NCBI RefSeq assembly: GCF_900112285.1
Contig: NZ_FOKZ01000018.1
Span: 1-64,000, forward strand
DNA: 64,000 bases
Origin: Polaromonas sp. OV174
GTDB taxonomy: Bacteria > Pseudomonadota > Gammaproteobacteria > Burkholderiales > Burkholderiaceae_C
Direction: 5' to 3'
Positions within the stretch are counted from its first letter, which is position 1. Each line of letters opens with the position of its first letter. Below are positions 10,022 to 19,524 of this stretch, in pieces. The notes beneath the pieces were generated by a model. The model was not told the origin of the DNA. It was given only the letters and a program-made list of their open reading frames with translations, and did not search any database. Both the position numbers and the translations under genes were made by a program.

Positions 10022-10269
10022 GATGCAAGCTCCTTTAACGGCCCATTGCCTGTGGTCAAGCCTGATGGCGGGCCTTTTCCCGCGTTGCGGGTGGCGGCGC
10101 CATCGCCGCAGCTGACGGTTGCTGATTTTAGTAAGTCAGAGCCGCTTCGGGGCGCAAAGTTCGTTTATTCGACTGTAAAGCTGTCTTTTTGTGCGCTTTA
10201 CCTACGCTTTGCCTGCGGTTTACCGATGTGGTTTTAGGCCGAAAAAGCAGCGCCCGCATGGGGCTGGAT

Positions 10270-10614
10270 TCAGAGTTTCGTGGCCCAGGCCGCAGCCTCG
10301 AAGCCGACCGTGATGTCCTGGCCCCAATTGACCACCGGGCGTTTGATGACGCTGGGCTGGGCCTGCATCAATGCCTGGGCGCTGGCGCTGTCCACCACGG
10401 CGGCCTGCACGGCAGGCTCCAGCTTGCGCCAGGTCGTGCCCTTGCGGTTGAGCAGCTTTTCCCAGCCGACGGCCTGCGCCCAGAGCGCCAGTGGTTCTGC
10501 CGGCACGCCTTGCTTTTTGAAATCATGAAATTCGTAGCTCTGTCCGTGCTCGCTAAGCCAGCTGCGGGCTTTTTTGACGGTGTCGCAATTGGGAATGCCG
10601 TAAAGAATGATCAT
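10270..10614 (-). CDS. ArsC/Spx-family reductase, YffB-like
   Basis: 114-residue thioredoxin-fold protein of the ArsC/Spx family. The redox Cys lies in GIPNCDTVKKAR (Cys10), the characteristic motif of the YffB subgroup rather than of true arsenate reductases. The VINWG-type segment (here RPVVNWG) near 88 and the GF end are also typical. Members are glutathione-dependent reductases of unclear physiological substrate. There is no ars operon nearby, so arsenate resistance should not be assumed. Confidence 0.9.
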   Translation of the reverse strand: MIILYGIPNCDTVKKARSWLSEHGQSYEFHDFKKQGVPAEPLALWAQAVGWEKLLNRKGTTWRKLEPAVQAAVVDSASAQALMQAQPSVIKRPVVNWGQDITVGFEAAAWATKL

Positions 10615-10636
10615 CCGGCGATTTTCGCATGTTTTA

Positions 10637-10694
10637 GATGAAATAGGCCTCTAGCCCAATTGCATAGGGCGCAAGCAGCTATCAATTAAATAGC
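10637..10694 (-). repeat. R2 interspersed repeat
   Basis: Read on the minus strand: GCTATTTAATTGATAGCTG, then CTTGCGCCC, a short spacer, GGGCTAGAGGCC and an AT-rich tail. This is close to the R2 consensus. It lies upstream of the YffB-like gene in the intergenic region before pip. Confidence 0.85.
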
Positions 10695-10712
10695 GTTTGA
10701 GGCCTTGGCTGA

Positions 10713-11822
<1,110 letters not shown>

Positions 11823-11844
11823 GAGCGGCCGGCGCCACTCCTTT

Positions 11845-13599
11845 TCAGGGCGGCAATATCGTGACCAGCGCCCGGTACAGATGGCTGGGCGTGATGGGTT
11901 TGTGCAGCAGCGCAATGCCGCTGGCCTTCGCCTCGCGCAATCGATCGGGGGCGGTGTCGCCGGTGATCAGCAGCGCCGGCAGATCGTTGCCCAGTAAGGC
12001 GCGCAAGGCGGCAATGGCCTCGATGCCGGTGCGTTTTTCGCGCAGCCGGTAGTCGCTGATCACCAGGTCCGGCGCCTGCTGCGTCGCCAACACCAGTGCT
12101 TGTTCAATCGATTCCGCGGCCTCGCATTCACAGCCCCAGTCGCGCAGCAGATGGAGCATGGCAGTGCGCACGGTTTCGTCGTCGTCAATCACCAGCGCGC
12201 GGGCGCCCAGCATCTGCGGCTTGCCGTGTTCTACGCTGCTTGCTTCTATGGGCAATGTGTCGGTGATGGGCAAAACCAGCCGGAATACGCTGCCGCGATG
12301 CAGGGTAGACGCCAGCGACAGGCCGTGCCCCAAGGTGCGCGCCAGGCCGTCGGCGATGGCCAGCCCCAGGCCCAGCCCCTTGTGGCGATCCCGTTCCGGA
12401 TTGCCCAATTGGTGAAACTCGCGGAATACCTCGCCTTGCTGCGATGCTTCAATGCCTATGCCGGTGTCCCAGACTTCCAGCACGGCGTGGCCGCCACGTT
12501 TGCGGCAAGCCACCAGCAGTCCGCCGTGGCGGGTGTAGTTGATGGCGTTCGCAACCAGGTTGCGCAAAATCAGTTCCACCAGGGCCGGATCGGACAACAC
12601 GGCCCATGTGTTCTCGCGGGAGCGATAACTCAGGCCCCTGGCATCGGCTTGGGGCTCGAATTCCCGCTCTATCTTGTTGAGCAGCGGTTGCAAGCGGAAG
12701 GCCCGCTGCTGCGGCTCGATCACGCCGGCTTCAATGCGTGAAAAGTCGAGCAGGGTATTGAGCATTTCGGCCGAAGCATGGCTGGCGCTGCCTACGCAGG
12801 CCACCAGTTCGCGCTGGTGCGGGGAGAGTTCCGTGCGTGAGAGCACGTCCAGGAACAAGCCCTGGGCGTGAATCGGCTGGCGCAGGTCATGGCTGGCCGC
12901 AGCGAGGAATTTTGATTTGGCGGCATTGCTGTGTTCAGCTTCGCGACGGGCGCCTTGCGCCACCAGGGTTTCCCGGCGCAGTTTTTCCATCAACTCGGTA
13001 TTTTCGAAGCGCAGCTCAATCGTGGTGCGCGCGGCCCGGGCGCTGCTGCGTGCCTGGTCAACCAGCGAGACGAGGTAGAGCAGGCAGACCAGGCCCAGGG
13101 CGTGGTAGGCCGAGTCGTCCGTCAACCACAGCTTCAAGGCCACGATGGACACCGCCGGAACCACGAAGGCAAAGAACACCGGCAGCACTGCCGATTGCGT
13201 TGACACCGCGCCGCCCGCCATGCCGGCGATCACGGCAATGGCCAGGATGCGTCCTGCCAGCGAGGCGGTATCGAAGGTGATCCAGACCAGGGCGCCCCAG
13301 ATCACCCCTGAAACGGCGCGTTGCGCGACCAGCGCCCAGACGATGCGGTGCGCCAGCCTGATCCGGGTGATGCCAGTGAGGTGCTTGCGCGCATAGTGAA
13401 AGGCGAACAGGTTCGCCAGTATGGCGCCCGCGCACCAGGTCCTCAGCGCCGTGGCATTGCTGTCGTTGGACAAGGAGAAAAGCACCAGCACTGCCAATAG
13501 GCATATAGGGGCGACGGTGCTTCCTACGTTGCCCAGCACCAAGCGCAGTTGCTCCACCAGGATGCGGCTTTCCGCAAAGCGTTGCGCGTTAGCCTTCAT
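11845..13599 (-). CDS. Membrane hybrid histidine kinase
   Basis: 584 residues. The N-terminal sensor has about five to six membrane helices (roughly 28-180) and no periplasmic domain. A HisKA domain follows with the phospho-acceptor His237 in SHDLRQPIH, the variant typical of a Burkholderiales kinase group. The ATPase domain has the N-box around 351, DTGIG at 378 and GLGLGLAI at 408. A C-terminal receiver domain carries the acceptor Asp516 (VISDYRL). A LuxR-type regulator gene lies 14 bases upstream on the same strand and is the likely output partner. The signal is unknown. Confidence 0.92.
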   Translation of the reverse strand: MKANAQRFAESRILVEQLRLVLGNVGSTVAPICLLAVLVLFSLSNDSNATALRTWCAGAILANLFAFHYARKHLTGITRIRLAHRIVWALVAQRAVSGVIWGALVWITFDTASLAGRILAIAVIAGMAGGAVSTQSAVLPVFFAFVVPAVSIVALKLWLTDDSAYHALGLVCLLYLVSLVDQARSSARAARTTIELRFENTELMEKLRRETLVAQGARREAEHSNAAKSKFLAAASHDLRQPIHAQGLFLDVLSRTELSPHQRELVACVGSASHASAEMLNTLLDFSRIEAGVIEPQQRAFRLQPLLNKIEREFEPQADARGLSYRSRENTWAVLSDPALVELILRNLVANAINYTRHGGLLVACRKRGGHAVLEVWDTGIGIEASQQGEVFREFHQLGNPERDRHKGLGLGLAIADGLARTLGHGLSLASTLHRGSVFRLVLPITDTLPIEASSVEHGKPQMLGARALVIDDDETVRTAMLHLLRDWGCECEAAESIEQALVLATQQAPDLVISDYRLREKRTGIEAIAALRALLGNDLPALLITGDTAPDRLREAKASGIALLHKPITPSHLYRALVTILPP

Positions 13600-13613
13600 G
13601 CGGCACAGGCATC

Positions 13614-14216
13614 TCAGCCAATCAGGCCTTGCTGACGCGCAGCCACCACCGCCTCGGCGCGGCTGACCACCTGAAAGAACTCCAGAATGTCCTGCACATG
13701 CCTGCGAACGGTGTTGTTCGAGAGCGACAGCTGGCGCGCAATGAGTTTGTTCGAGAGTCCCTGGTGCAGCAGATCCAGCACGTCACACTGGCGCGGCGTC
13801 AGACGCCGTTCGGCGAGGCTGCTGTCGGCCGGGGGCAGCTTGTCAAAGTGGCCGTCCAAAACCAGAAGGATGGCCTCGATGATTTTTTCAGCCGTTTCCG
13901 CCTTCGAGACAAAACCGGCGGCGCCGCGTTCCAGGGCCAGGCGGGTGGTTTGTGGCTCATCCAGCGAAGACAGCATCAGGATAGGTGTCAGTGGCCATTG
14001 GCGCTGGAGCAGTGCAATGCCTTCCATGCCGCTCAAGCCGTTGAGTTTGATGTCCAGCAATACCAGGTCCACCTGATCCGGCGCATGGCTGGTCGCTTCG
14101 TTGATGGAGGCGGCTTCAAGGATTTTTGTGCCTGGCAGGGCGGCGCGTATCACCATGCTGATGCCCGAGCGGAACATGGCATGGTCGTCAATCAACAAAA
14201 TAGAGGGCGCAGGCAT
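13614..14216 (-). CDS. LuxR/NarL-type response regulator
   Basis: 200 residues. The receiver domain occupies 1-120, with acidic DD at 10-11, acceptor Asp55 (LLLDIKLNG) and Lys near 105 (FVSKAE). A LuxR helix-turn-helix DNA-binding domain lies at about 135-195 (LTPRQCDVLDLLHQGLSNK). It is first in a two-gene operon with the hybrid kinase. A near-perfect 34-base palindrome 27 bases upstream of the start codon is a candidate binding site. Confidence 0.94.
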   Translation of the reverse strand: MPAPSILLIDDHAMFRSGISMVIRAALPGTKILEAASINEATSHAPDQVDLVLLDIKLNGLSGMEGIALLQRQWPLTPILMLSSLDEPQTTRLALERGAAGFVSKAETAEKIIEAILLVLDGHFDKLPPADSSLAERRLTPRQCDVLDLLHQGLSNKLIARQLSLSNNTVRRHVQDILEFFQVVSRAEAVVAARQQGLIG

Positions 14217-14242
14217 GAGGGCAATTTGAACACGATGATTTC

Positions 14243-14276
14243 AATTTCATATGGTCCTTGAGGACCATATGAAATT
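14243..14276. promoter_or_regulatory. Long perfect palindrome, candidate operator
   Basis: Two perfect 16-bp arms (14243-14258 and 14261-14276) are separated by two bases. The core is CATATGGTCC. It lies in the divergent region between the response-regulator gene and the DUF805 gene. There is no T tract and it is not after a stop codon, so it looks more like a protein-binding site or cruciform than a terminator. Confidence 0.6.
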
Positions 14277-14331
14277 TCTCTGACGATTCGTAGACTGCGT
14301 CCTGTTCGAAACCCAACCTTTGGAAAAAATC

Positions 14332-14646
14332 ATGACGTTCTTCGATGCTGTCGCTACCTGTCTGAAAAAATTTGCGACCTTCAGTGGCCGAGCAAGCCGC
14401 TCGGAATACTGGTGGTTCGTGTTGTTCTTCACGTTGATCCTGACGGCCAGCGCCTTGGTGCACGAGTGGGGTGTGCTAGTTGCCCTGGCTGTGCTTCTTT
14501 TGCCGCTGACGGCCGCCGCCACCCGCCGCCTGCATGACACCGGCCGCAGCGGCTGGTTTCAGTTGCTCAACCTGGTCCCGCTGGGCAATTTGTACGTGCT
14601 GTACCTCCAGGTCCAGCAAGGCTCACCGATCAACAACCGGTTCTGA
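14332..14646 (+). CDS. DUF805 family membrane protein
   Basis: 104-residue inner-membrane protein with three to four hydrophobic segments. The DUF805 signatures are visible: FSGRASRSEYWWF near the N-terminus and RRLHDTGRSGWFQLL in the middle. The function of the family is unknown. ATG 14332 is used; TTG 14320, in frame, would add four residues. It is divergent from the two-component operon, 115 bases away, with the palindrome in between, so it is a possible regulatory target. Confidence 0.88.
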   Translation: MTFFDAVATCLKKFATFSGRASRSEYWWFVLFFTLILTASALVHEWGVLVALAVLLLPLTAAATRRLHDTGRSGWFQLLNLVPLGNLYVLYLQVQQGSPINNRF

Positions 14647-14706
14647 TAGCCGTACTTTGCGCGCTTGATTATTTGTTCGAATCCTTAAGCTCTTTAAATA
14701 CGCATC

Positions 14707-15075
14707 ATGAAAATTGCTAAGCATGTTTTGTTCGCGTCTACGCTGGCCTCGCTGATGGTGAGTGCTTCCGCGCTTGCCGGCGATGCGGATTTCACCCTGC
14801 TCAATCGCACCGGTGTGGCGTTGCGTGAAATCTATATCTCGCCGGCTAACCGGGACTCATGGGGCAATGACCGCATGGGCGACGGCATCCTGGACAACGG
14901 CAAGTCGCGTCTTTTCAAGTTCTCTGACAAGAGCGCCTGCAAACAGGACCTGAAAGTTGTTTTTGACGATGATTCGGGTGACGTGGTCTGGAAAGGCTTT
15001 GACCTGTGTGAAATCGACAAGGTCACCCTTAAATTCAATAAAAGCACCCGCTCCGCGACGGCCGATATTGAATAG
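14707..15075 (+). CDS. Small exported protein of unknown function
   Basis: 122 residues with a clear signal peptide (1-24, ASALA-G). The mature part has features seen in a group of small proteobacterial exported proteins: a TGVALREIYISPANRDSWGND segment (two Asn/Trp-Gly-containing turns), a GDGILDNGKS turn, and two Cys residues (about 77 and 100) that could form a disulfide. I do not recognise a function. It lies 60 bases after the DUF805 gene and before a terminator. Confidence 0.8.
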   Translation: MKIAKHVLFASTLASLMVSASALAGDADFTLLNRTGVALREIYISPANRDSWGNDRMGDGILDNGKSRLFKFSDKSACKQDLKVVFDDDSGDVVWKGFDLCEIDKVTLKFNKSTRSATADIE

Positions 15076-15087
15076 CTTGAAATGGAC

Positions 15088-15107
15088 GGGTGTTGACACA
15101 CCCTTTT
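15088..15107 (+). terminator. Terminator after the small exported protein gene
   Basis: GGGTGT (15088-15093) pairs with ACACCC (15098-15103) across a 4-base loop, followed by TTTT. It is 13 bases after the stop codon. The stem is short, so termination may be partial. Confidence 0.55.
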
Positions 15108-15249
15108 GAGGGCCATGCCGCTCAGGCTTGACTGAGCGCATTGTCCAGGGGGGCGCATTGAAGCCAGGCCAGGGCGATGAGCCGCTTGAGGCCGGAAGAT
15201 ACCGTTCGCGCTGTCAGGTTGTCAGGCTACGGCGACAATACGGGCCTGT

Positions 15250-16560
15250 ATGAAAAACTTGCAAACCCTGGACGACTGGCTGGCCTACTGTGAGGGCCTG
15301 CACCCGAAAAGCATAGACATGGGGCTGGAGCGCGTCAAAGCCGTGGCCCAGCGCATGGGCTTGGCCTTTGCCTGCCCCGTCATCACGGTGGCCGGCACCA
15401 ACGGCAAGGGCTCGACCTGCGCCATGCTGGAAGCCATCTTGCTGCAGTCCGGCTATCGCACCGGCGTCTTCACTTCGCCGCACCTGGTGCACTTTGAAGA
15501 GCGCTGCCGGGTCCGTGGCGATATCGTTGGCGCTACTGATTTGATAGCTTCTTTCGCCCGTGTTGAAAGGGCTAGAGTCGAAAATGATGCTGAAATAACG
15601 CTCACCTACTTTGAATTCACCACCCTGGCCATCCTGCAGCTGCTGGCCGATGCCAATCTGGATGTCGTGATTCTGGAGGTCGGCCTGGGCGGGCGCCTGG
15701 ACGCCGTCAACATCATCGACACCGACTGCGCCGTGATCACCAGCATTGATCTGGATCACATGGAATTTTTGGGCAACGACCGCGAAAGCATAGGCCGAGA
15801 AAAAGCCGGCATCATGCGCGCCGGCAAGCCGGTGATCGTCAGCGACCCCGTGCCGCCGCAAAGCATCATTGACCATGCCGCCGAGTTGGGCGCCGATCTG
15901 TGGCGTTTCGGCCAGGACTTCAATTTCTCCGGCGACAAACAGCAATGGGGCTGGGCCGGCCGCGGCCGGCGTTATGCCGGGCTGGCCTATCCGGCGCTGC
16001 GCGGCGCCAACCAACTGGTCAACGCCTCGGGCGTGCTGGCGGCGCTGACCGCTCTGCGCGATCGCCTGCCGGTCACGGCCCAGTCCGTGCGCAACGGCCT
16101 GTCCATGGTGGAGTTGCCGGGGCGCTTCCAGATCGTGCCCGGCCAGCCGACGCTGGTGCTGGACGTGGCGCACAACCCGCATTCTGTGGCGGCGCTGACC
16201 GAAAACCTCGATGCCATGGGCTTTTACCCCTGCACCCATGCCGTCTTCGGTGCCATGGCCGACAAGGATGTGGCGCCCATGCTGGCGCGGATCGGGCCGC
16301 TCATTGATAAATGGTATTTCACCGACCTGCCGACGCCGCGGGCGGCCAGTGGCGAAGACTTGCGCGCCAAATGGCAGGCCCAGCAAATCCGGCCGGAAGT
16401 GATTGCCAACGCTTACAAAAGCCCCGAAGAGGCCTTGCAAGCGGCCGTCAAGGCGGCAGACCCCGCTGATAGAATTGTCGTATTCGGATCGTTTTACACG
16501 GTGGGCGGTATCTTGAAGGACGGCGTGCCGCGTCTTTCGGCACCGCACCTGGCCGCCTGA
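15250..16560 (+). CDS. folC: Bifunctional folylpolyglutamate/dihydrofolate synthase
   Basis: 436-residue cytoplasmic ligase that adds Glu to dihydropteroate and folates using ATP. The P-loop GTNGKGST is near residue 55, followed by the TSPHLVHFEERCR motif, LTYFEFTTLA, the HNPHSVAAL region and a late FGSFYTVG segment. An R2 repeat lies in frame at about residues 95-117 (ATDLIASF to VEND), just before LTYFEF, slightly lengthening a loop compared with E. coli FolC. It is first gene of the cluster folC-SPOR-cvpA-purF-metZ-gltX. In related genomes accD usually precedes it; here the upstream gene is unrelated. Confidence 0.95.
   Translation: MKNLQTLDDWLAYCEGLHPKSIDMGLERVKAVAQRMGLAFACPVITVAGTNGKGSTCAMLEAILLQSGYRTGVFTSPHLVHFEERCRVRGDIVGATDLIASFARVERARVENDAEITLTYFEFTTLAILQLLADANLDVVILEVGLGGRLDAVNIIDTDCAVITSIDLDHMEFLGNDRESIGREKAGIMRAGKPVIVSDPVPPQSIIDHAAELGADLWRFGQDFNFSGDKQQWGWAGRGRRYAGLAYPALRGANQLVNASGVLAALTALRDRLPVTAQSVRNGLSMVELPGRFQIVPGQPTLVLDVAHNPHSVAALTENLDAMGFYPCTHAVFGAMADKDVAPMLARIGPLIDKWYFTDLPTPRAASGEDLRAKWQAQQIRPEVIANAYKSPEEALQAAVKAADPADRIVVFGSFYTVGGILKDGVPRLSAPHLAA
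15532..15599 (+). repeat. R2 repeat inside folC, in frame
   Basis: GATTTGATAGCTTCTTTCGC, then CCCGTGTTGAAAGGGC, TAGAGTCGAAAATGATG. This matches the R2 copies at 54.7 and 55.6 kb base by base in the core. It is translated without a stop as part of FolC, in the same frame and orientation as the partial copy in alkA. Confidence 0.8.
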
Positions 16561-16636
16561 AGCCGGACAGAACGGTCTGACCTGTAGCAGGGAAGGCCGA
16601 CAGCCCACGCCAACCTTTAACGGATTCAAGCCACAC

Positions 16637-17458
16637 ATGCCGTTTTTCAACCTCCGCCGGGGCGGCGCCAAGTCCGCCCCCGTTGCCGGGCCAGCCACTC
16701 CACCGGAAAGCGTGGACGTCATACGAAAACGCGCCAAGCACCGACTGATAGGCACCGTGGTGCTGGTGCTGATAGGTGTGCTGGGCTTTCCCCTGCTGTT
16801 CGATACCCAGCCGCGGCCGATTGCGGTGGATATCCCGATTGAAATTCCCGCCAAAAATGCCGTCAAGCCGCTGGTCATGCCGGCCCCGGTGGCCGTGACC
16901 GCGCCGGCCAGCCCGGCAGTGGCCGCGCCGACGGAAAAAGTGGCGGCCGCTGCCAGTTTGGCGCCCAAGGAAGAAATTGTAGTGTCAAAACCAGCTCTGC
17001 CCCAGGTGGTACCTGCGCAGATTGCTATCAAAACAGAAGCGAAGCCTGAGCCAAAAGTCGAAGCCAAACTGGAAGCCAAAGTAGAAACCAAGTCGCCCGT
17101 CAAGGTCGAGGCTAAACCGGCTCCCAAGCCGGCGGTGCCGGCCGGTGACGATGGCGCGCGTGCCAATGCCCTGCTCAATGGCGGCACGGCCGTGGCGGCC
17201 GCGCCCAAGGCAGCGGCCACCGATGTCGAGGGCCGCATGGTGGTGCAGGTGGGGGCTTTCGCCGATCCGGCCAAGGCGCACGAAGCGCGCGTGAAGCTGG
17301 AAAAAGCCGGCCTCAAGACCTACACCCAGGTGGCCGAAACCAAGGATGGCAAGCGCATTCGGGTTCGCGTCGGGCCGTTTGCCAGCAAGGCCGATGCGGA
17401 AAAGGCGGCCAAGAAAATCAAGGCGCTGGATTTGTCGGCCGCCATCCTCAGCCTTTAA
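16637..17458 (+). CDS. SPOR-domain membrane protein, DedD/FtsN-like
   Basis: 273-residue bitopic protein. It has a short cytoplasmic N-terminus, one membrane helix at about 36-53 (LIGTVVLVLIGVLGFPLLF), a long Ala/Pro/Lys/Glu-rich periplasmic linker (55-190) and a C-terminal SPOR domain (197-273, MVVQVGAFADPAKAHEA onward). SPOR domains bind glycan strands lacking stem peptides at the division site, so a septal role is likely. The linker contains a probable R2-derived stretch. It lies 76 bases after folC, in the standard Burkholderiales order before cvpA. Confidence 0.93.
   Translation: MPFFNLRRGGAKSAPVAGPATPPESVDVIRKRAKHRLIGTVVLVLIGVLGFPLLFDTQPRPIAVDIPIEIPAKNAVKPLVMPAPVAVTAPASPAVAAPTEKVAAAASLAPKEEIVVSKPALPQVVPAQIAIKTEAKPEPKVEAKLEAKVETKSPVKVEAKPAPKPAVPAGDDGARANALLNGGTAVAAAPKAAATDVEGRMVVQVGAFADPAKAHEARVKLEKAGLKTYTQVAETKDGKRIRVRVGPFASKADAEKAAKKIKALDLSAAILSL
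16991..17041 (-). repeat. Probable degenerate R2 repeat inside the SPOR gene
   Basis: GCGCAGATTGCTATCAAAAC-AGAAGC resembles the end of minus-orientation R2 copies (GCGCAAGAAGCTATCAA). A weaker match precedes it. It is read as AQIAIKTEA, in the same frame as the insertions in waaC (AQEAPENIA) and waaA (AQEAMNSGA). Its position in a low-complexity linker weakens the case. Confidence 0.45.
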
Positions 17459-17473
17459 GCAACTGGCAGATTC

Positions 17474-17959
17474 GTGACGGTGCTTGATTGGGTTTTGTTG
17501 GGGGTATTGTTTTTTTCCATGCTGCTGGGCGCCTGGCGTGGATTGGTCTACGAGGTTTTGTCGGTGCTGGGCTGGGCGCTGTCGTTTTATCTGGCCCAGT
17601 GGTTTGCGCCCCAGGTGGCGACCTGGCTGCCGCTGCAGTCGGCCAGTGAGCCGGTGCGTTATGCGGCGGCCTTTGTACTGGTTTTTATTGCCGCGGTATT
17701 TGCCGCCGGCCTGCTGGCTTTTTTGGTCAAGAAGCTGATCGAGGCTATCGGCTTGCGGCCGGTGGATCGCCTGCTGGGTGCGGCTTTTGGCGTGCTGCGC
17801 GGCGTGATTTTGGTGCTGGTGGCGACCGTCGTGATGGACATGACGGCGCTCAAGTCCAGCGACTGGTGGCAGGAGTCCAGAGGGGCAGCCTTGGCGACGG
17901 CCACGCTTTCCGGCCTCAAACCCATGCTGCCGGAGCAGTTTGCCAAGTACCTGAATTAA
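17474..17959 (+). CDS. cvpA: CvpA family inner-membrane protein
   Basis: 161-residue protein with four hydrophobic segments, typical of CvpA: an N-terminal DWVLLGVLFFSMLLGAWRG and a RLLGAAFGVLRG motif near 100. It is known from colicin V production and often co-transcribed with purF, as here (47-base gap). The start is GTG at 17474, 15 bases after the SPOR gene stop. Confidence 0.92.
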   Translation: MTVLDWVLLGVLFFSMLLGAWRGLVYEVLSVLGWALSFYLAQWFAPQVATWLPLQSASEPVRYAAAFVLVFIAAVFAAGLLAFLVKKLIEAIGLRPVDRLLGAAFGVLRGVILVLVATVVMDMTALKSSDWWQESRGAALATATLSGLKPMLPEQFAKYLN

Positions 17960-18006
17960 TTGTTTGAAATTATGTTTAAGAGTCAACACATCATGATCGG
18001 AATACC

Positions 18007-19524
18007 ATGTGCGGGATAGTCGGCGTCGTCAGCAAAGCCCCTGTTAATCAGCTGATTTATGACGGCTTGCTGCTGCTGCAGCACCGTGGCCAGGATGCCG
18101 CCGGCATCGTGACGCAGCAAGGTCGCAAGTTCTACATGCACAAGGCCAAGGGCATGGTGCGCGACGTGTTCCGTACGCGCAATATGCGTGCCTTGCCGGG
18201 CAATGTCGGTCTGGGCCAGGTGCGTTATCCGACCGCCGGCAATGCCTTCAGCGAGGACGAGGCGCAGCCGTTTTATGTCAATGCGCCGTTTGGTCTGGTG
18301 CTGTCGCACAACGGCAATCTGACCAACGCGGCCGAGCTCAAGGCCGAGCTGTTCAATACCGACCACCGTCACATCAACACCGACAGCGACTCCGAAGTGC
18401 TGCTCAACGTGCTGGCGCACGAGTTGGAGAAGACCACGCGTGGCCTGCCGCTCAAGGCGGCCGATGTGTTTGCCGCGGTGCGTGGCGTGCACAAGCGTGT
18501 CAAGGGTTCTTACGCCGTGGTGGCGCTGATCGCCGGCCACGGTTTGCTGGCGTTTCGCGATCCGTTTGGCATTCGTCCGCTGTGTATTGGCCACGGTGAA
18601 AATGAAGGCGGGAAAACCGTCATGGTGGCCAGCGAGTCGGTGGCCCTGGAAGGCACGTCGCACCAGTTCGAGCGCGACATTGCGCCTGGCGAAGCGGTGT
18701 TTGTCGACATGGACGGTGGGGTGCACGCCGAGCAATGCGCCGAGAAATCCCAGCTCAAGCCCTGTATTTTTGAATTTGTCTACCTGGCACGCCCCGATTC
18801 CGTGCTGGATGGCATCTCCGTCTACCAGGCTCGCTTGAACCTCGGCGAGACGCTGGCCAAGCGCGTGATCTCCACGGTGCCGCCCAACGAGATCGACGTG
18901 ATCATTCCGATTCCCGAGTCCAGCCGTCCCAGCGCCACGCAGCTGGCGCACCTGCTGGGCATTCCCTACCGCGAAGGCTTTGTCAAAAATCGCTACGTCG
19001 GCCGCACCTTCATCATGCCGGGCCAGGGCGTGCGCAAGAAATCCGTGCGCCAAAAGCTCAACGTGATTGCCAGCGAGTTCAAGGGCCGCAATGTGCTCTT
19101 GGTCGATGACTCCATCGTGCGCGGCACCACCAGCCGCGAGATCGTGCAGATGGCGCGCGACGCCGGCGCGCGCAAGGTCTACCTGGCCAGCGCGGCGCCG
19201 CCGGTTCGCTATCCCAATGTCTACGGCATAGACATGCCCACCTCGGCCGAGCTGGTGGCGCACAACCGCAGCGTTGAGGAAATCCGCGTGGCGATTGGCT
19301 GTGACGCGCTGATTTACCAGGACGTGGACGGCATGAAGCGTGCCATCGGCGCGCTCAATGACAAGCTGGACGGCTTTGATGCCTCTTGTTTCGACGGCGT
19401 TTACATCACCGGCGACATCACCCCTGAAACCATTGAAAAAATGAATGCACAGCGGGTGGACACCAGCGAAGAGGGCGGCGTGGACGTTTCCCGCCTGGCG
19501 CTGCCCAACCCGGAAGAGGTTTGA
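18007..19524 (+). CDS. purF: Amidophosphoribosyltransferase
   Basis: 505-residue cytoplasmic enzyme making phosphoribosylamine from PRPP and glutamine, the first committed step of purine synthesis. The N-terminal glutaminase domain begins MCGIVGVV, with nucleophile Cys2 exposed after Met removal, and has no long propeptide. The PRPP site VLLVDDSIVRGTT lies near 365. The length equals the E. coli enzyme. Its stop codon overlaps the metZ start (TGATG), suggesting translational coupling. Confidence 0.97.
   Translation: MCGIVGVVSKAPVNQLIYDGLLLLQHRGQDAAGIVTQQGRKFYMHKAKGMVRDVFRTRNMRALPGNVGLGQVRYPTAGNAFSEDEAQPFYVNAPFGLVLSHNGNLTNAAELKAELFNTDHRHINTDSDSEVLLNVLAHELEKTTRGLPLKAADVFAAVRGVHKRVKGSYAVVALIAGHGLLAFRDPFGIRPLCIGHGENEGGKTVMVASESVALEGTSHQFERDIAPGEAVFVDMDGGVHAEQCAEKSQLKPCIFEFVYLARPDSVLDGISVYQARLNLGETLAKRVISTVPPNEIDVIIPIPESSRPSATQLAHLLGIPYREGFVKNRYVGRTFIMPGQGVRKKSVRQKLNVIASEFKGRNVLLVDDSIVRGTTSREIVQMARDAGARKVYLASAAPPVRYPNVYGIDMPTSAELVAHNRSVEEIRVAIGCDALIYQDVDGMKRAIGALNDKLDGFDASCFDGVYITGDITPETIEKMNAQRVDTSEEGGVDVSRLALPNPEEV

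Noticed and set aside
10270-10614. Arsenate resistance gene arsC
   Set aside because: The motif GIPNCDTVKKAR is that of the YffB/Spx-like subgroup and there is no ars operon context.
15214-17316. Open frame of 700 codons on the minus strand over folC and the SPOR gene
   Set aside because: It is a shadow in GC-rich DNA of two well-recognised plus-strand genes; the translation is low-complexity Ala/Gly/Thr and Gln/Arg/His.
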